From an uncultured Campylobacteraceae bacterium (lineage in GTDB: Bacteria; Campylobacterota; Campylobacteria; Campylobacterales; Arcobacteraceae): a stretch of DNA of 7,457 nt. The translations under genes were made by a program, and so were the position numbers. Of this stretch, positions 6,784 through 7,457 are shown in pieces; the first letter of the stretch is position 1, and each line of letters opens with the position of its first letter. The stretch is taken from contig CAJXPH010000127.1 of the NCBI GenBank assembly GCA_913057765.1, forward strand, positions 1-7,457, written 5' to 3'. Below the pieces are notes generated by a model, which saw only the letters and a program-made list of their open reading frames with translations, searched no databases and was not told the origin of the DNA.

Positions 6784-6804
6784 ATGAAATTAATATGAAA
6801 TTAA
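6784..6804. repeat. Tandem 10-bp direct repeats over the -35 region of the transporter promoter
   Basis: ATGAAATTAA occurs at 6784-6793 and again at 6795-6804, an exact repeat with an 11-bp period. On the minus strand this reads TTAATTTCAT twice and ends 10 bp upstream of the TATAAT of the transporter operon. One-helical-turn direct repeats at this place are what OmpR-type response regulators commonly bind, but chance is possible in such AT-rich DNA. Confidence 0.45.
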
Positions 6805-6881
6805 GATAAAACTTTTATATACAAATTAATTATAAATATTAAAAATAACTTTTTAAAACTCACATAAATGTCATATCTGTG

Positions 6882-6890
6882 TGTTATACT
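6882..6890 (+). promoter_or_regulatory. Predicted extended -10 promoter of the secreted Cache protein
   Basis: TGTTATACT is an extended -10 (TG, one base, then TATACT at 6885-6890). It lies 28 bases before the ATG, with the AAGGGG ribosome binding site (6907-6912) in the leader. An extended -10 explains the lack of a clear -35. Confidence 0.6.
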
Positions 6891-6918
6891 TTATTAAATA
6901 ACTTAAAAGGGGTTGACA

Positions 6919-7365
6919 ATGTTATCTAGATTATCTAAATTATGCGCGGTGTTAGTTTTAGGAGTATCATTTTCTTATGGTGCAACAGTTGCAGAGGTAC
7001 AAACTTTTGTTGAGGATGGTGTTAAGCTTTGTAAAGAAAAAGGAAATGAAGCTTGTCTAAAAGAGTTTAACAATAAAGATGGAGCTTTCATTAAAGGTGA
7101 ACTATATATGTTTGCTTATAACTTTGAAGGTGTTAATCAAGCATTAGGTTCAAATCCAAAACTTGTTGGAAAAAATCTTTATAAATTAAAAGATGCATCT
7201 GGTTTAATGTTAATTCAAGAGCTAATTAAAATTGCTAAAACTGATGGTGAAGGTTGGTTAGATTATAAATGGTCACATCCAATTAAGAAAAAGATTGCAG
7301 ATAAAAGATCATACATTAAAAGAATAGATGGTGATATGTTTATAGGTACAGGTTTCTATAAATAA
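6919..7365 (+). CDS. Secreted single Cache-domain protein
   Basis: A 148-residue protein with an N-terminal signal peptide (basic LSRLSK, hydrophobic CAVLVLGVSF, likely cleavage near residue 21, after SYG), so it should be periplasmic. The mature part is one Cache_2-like domain: helical start (about 24-50, VEDGVKLCKEKGNEACLKEF), ELYMFAYNFEG (61-71), NPKLVGKNL (79-87), GWLDYKWSHP (112-121), SYIKRIDG (131-138) and terminal MFIGTGFYK. There is no output domain or second membrane helix, so it probably acts as a ligand-binding partner of another protein. The histidine commonly found after the YxFxYdxxG strand is replaced by QALGS here, which may change ligand choice. C38 and C46 could form a disulfide. 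The start is ATG 6919, 6 nt after AAGGGG; an upstream TTG at 6913 touches the ribosome binding site and is rejected. It is transcribed divergently from the transporter pair; a functional link is possible but unproven. Confidence 0.9.
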   Translation: MLSRLSKLCAVLVLGVSFSYGATVAEVQTFVEDGVKLCKEKGNEACLKEFNNKDGAFIKGELYMFAYNFEGVNQALGSNPKLVGKNLYKLKDASGLMLIQELIKIAKTDGEGWLDYKWSHPIKKKIADKRSYIKRIDGDMFIGTGFYK

Positions 7366-7372
7366 CAAAACC

Positions 7373-7406
7373 TTTAGAAGTATGTTTTTATTAACATACT
7401 TCTAAA
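7373..7406. terminator. Hairpin terminator after the secreted Cache gene
   Basis: TTTAGAAGTATGTT (7373-7386) and AACATACTTCTAAA (7393-7406) form a perfect 14-bp stem with a TTTATT loop, starting 8 bases after the stop codon. The plus-strand tail lacks a strong T run. The minus-strand tail (GGTTTTGTT) is somewhat better, so it may also stop transcription arriving from a gene beyond the window. Confidence 0.7.
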
Positions 7407-7433
7407 TAACTAAAATTAATAAGAATTTGAAGT

Positions 7434-7457
7434 CTGTCTCTTATACACATCTCCGAG
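7434..7457 (-). other. Nextera adapter at the right end (library contamination)
   Basis: Bases 7434-7452 are the Tn5 mosaic end in reverse complement (CTGTCTCTTATACACATCT). Bases 7453-7457 (CCGAG) continue into the same read-2 adapter as at the left end. It is the exact reverse complement of 29-52. Genomic sequence ends at about 7433. Confidence 0.98.

Noticed and set aside
6913..6915. TTG start for the secreted Cache protein
   Set aside because: It directly abuts the AAGGGG ribosome binding site. ATG 6919 has proper 6-nt spacing and gives a normal signal peptide.
6934..6948. Cys9 of the secreted Cache protein as a lipoprotein attachment site
   Set aside because: The cysteine precedes the hydrophobic core of the signal peptide and is not in a lipobox at its end.
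53..7433. A new defence, CRISPR, retron or phage system
   Set aside because: All long frames are explained by housekeeping, signalling or transport families. I found no spaced repeat array, reverse transcriptase, integrase or toxin-antitoxin pair.
29..7457. Terminal inverted repeats suggesting a 7.4-kb transposon
   Set aside because: The repeats are engineered Tn5 mosaic ends plus adapter. There is no transposase and no target duplication.

Overview
The window looks like an ordinary stretch of chromosome from an Arcobacter-like member of the Campylobacterota. The sequence is very AT-rich. It uses ATG, GTG and TTG starts with clear AGGAG/AAGGGG-type ribosome binding sites. The gene set (Cache-domain sensors, a membrane GGDEF protein, a tandem pair of sodium:neurotransmitter-symporter-family transporters, a DEAD-box helicase) fits that group. 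The taxonomic call is an inference from composition and protein style, not from a marker gene.

Both ends are library adapter, not genome. Bases 1-52 match the end of the Illumina P7 oligo (one mismatch), an 8-base index identical to Nextera N708, and the Nextera read-2 transposon adapter. Bases 7434-7457 are the same adapter in reverse complement. The biological sequence is therefore 53-7433. The apparent perfect terminal inverted repeats are Tn5 mosaic ends from library preparation, and any protein starting before base 54 carries an adapter-encoded artefact (MGSEMCIRDR).

Layout of the real sequence, left to right. A YgjP-type zinc-peptidase-fold protein (54-500, + strand) may be truncated at its 5' end. 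A small acidic protein of unknown function (554-877) is followed in the same frame by a DEAD-box RNA helicase. The helicase reading frame extends upstream to about 887 but has no ATG, GTG or TTG before its Walker A motif, so an ATC start (or an ATG altered by mutation or sequencing error) is the best explanation. Next comes a membrane diguanylate cyclase with two Cache units (2294-4030, + strand, TTG start). It converges, across a bidirectional terminator, on two overlapping minus-strand transporter genes (6737 to 4066). A 175-181 bp divergent promoter region separates these from a small secreted Cache-domain protein (6919-7365, + strand), which ends in a hairpin terminator. No stretch over 300 bases lacks a gene.

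Functionally, there is a translation/RNA unit on the left, a periplasm-sensing c-di-GMP synthase in the middle, and a sodium-coupled amino-acid-type uptake pair on the right. The pair is divergently paired with a periplasmic ligand-binding-type protein. I see no defence system, mobile element, CRISPR array, RNA gene or clearly new multi-gene system. The most useful observations are the adapter ends, the missing canonical start of the helicase, the overlapping transporter paralogs, and the 11-bp-spaced direct repeats in the divergent promoter.
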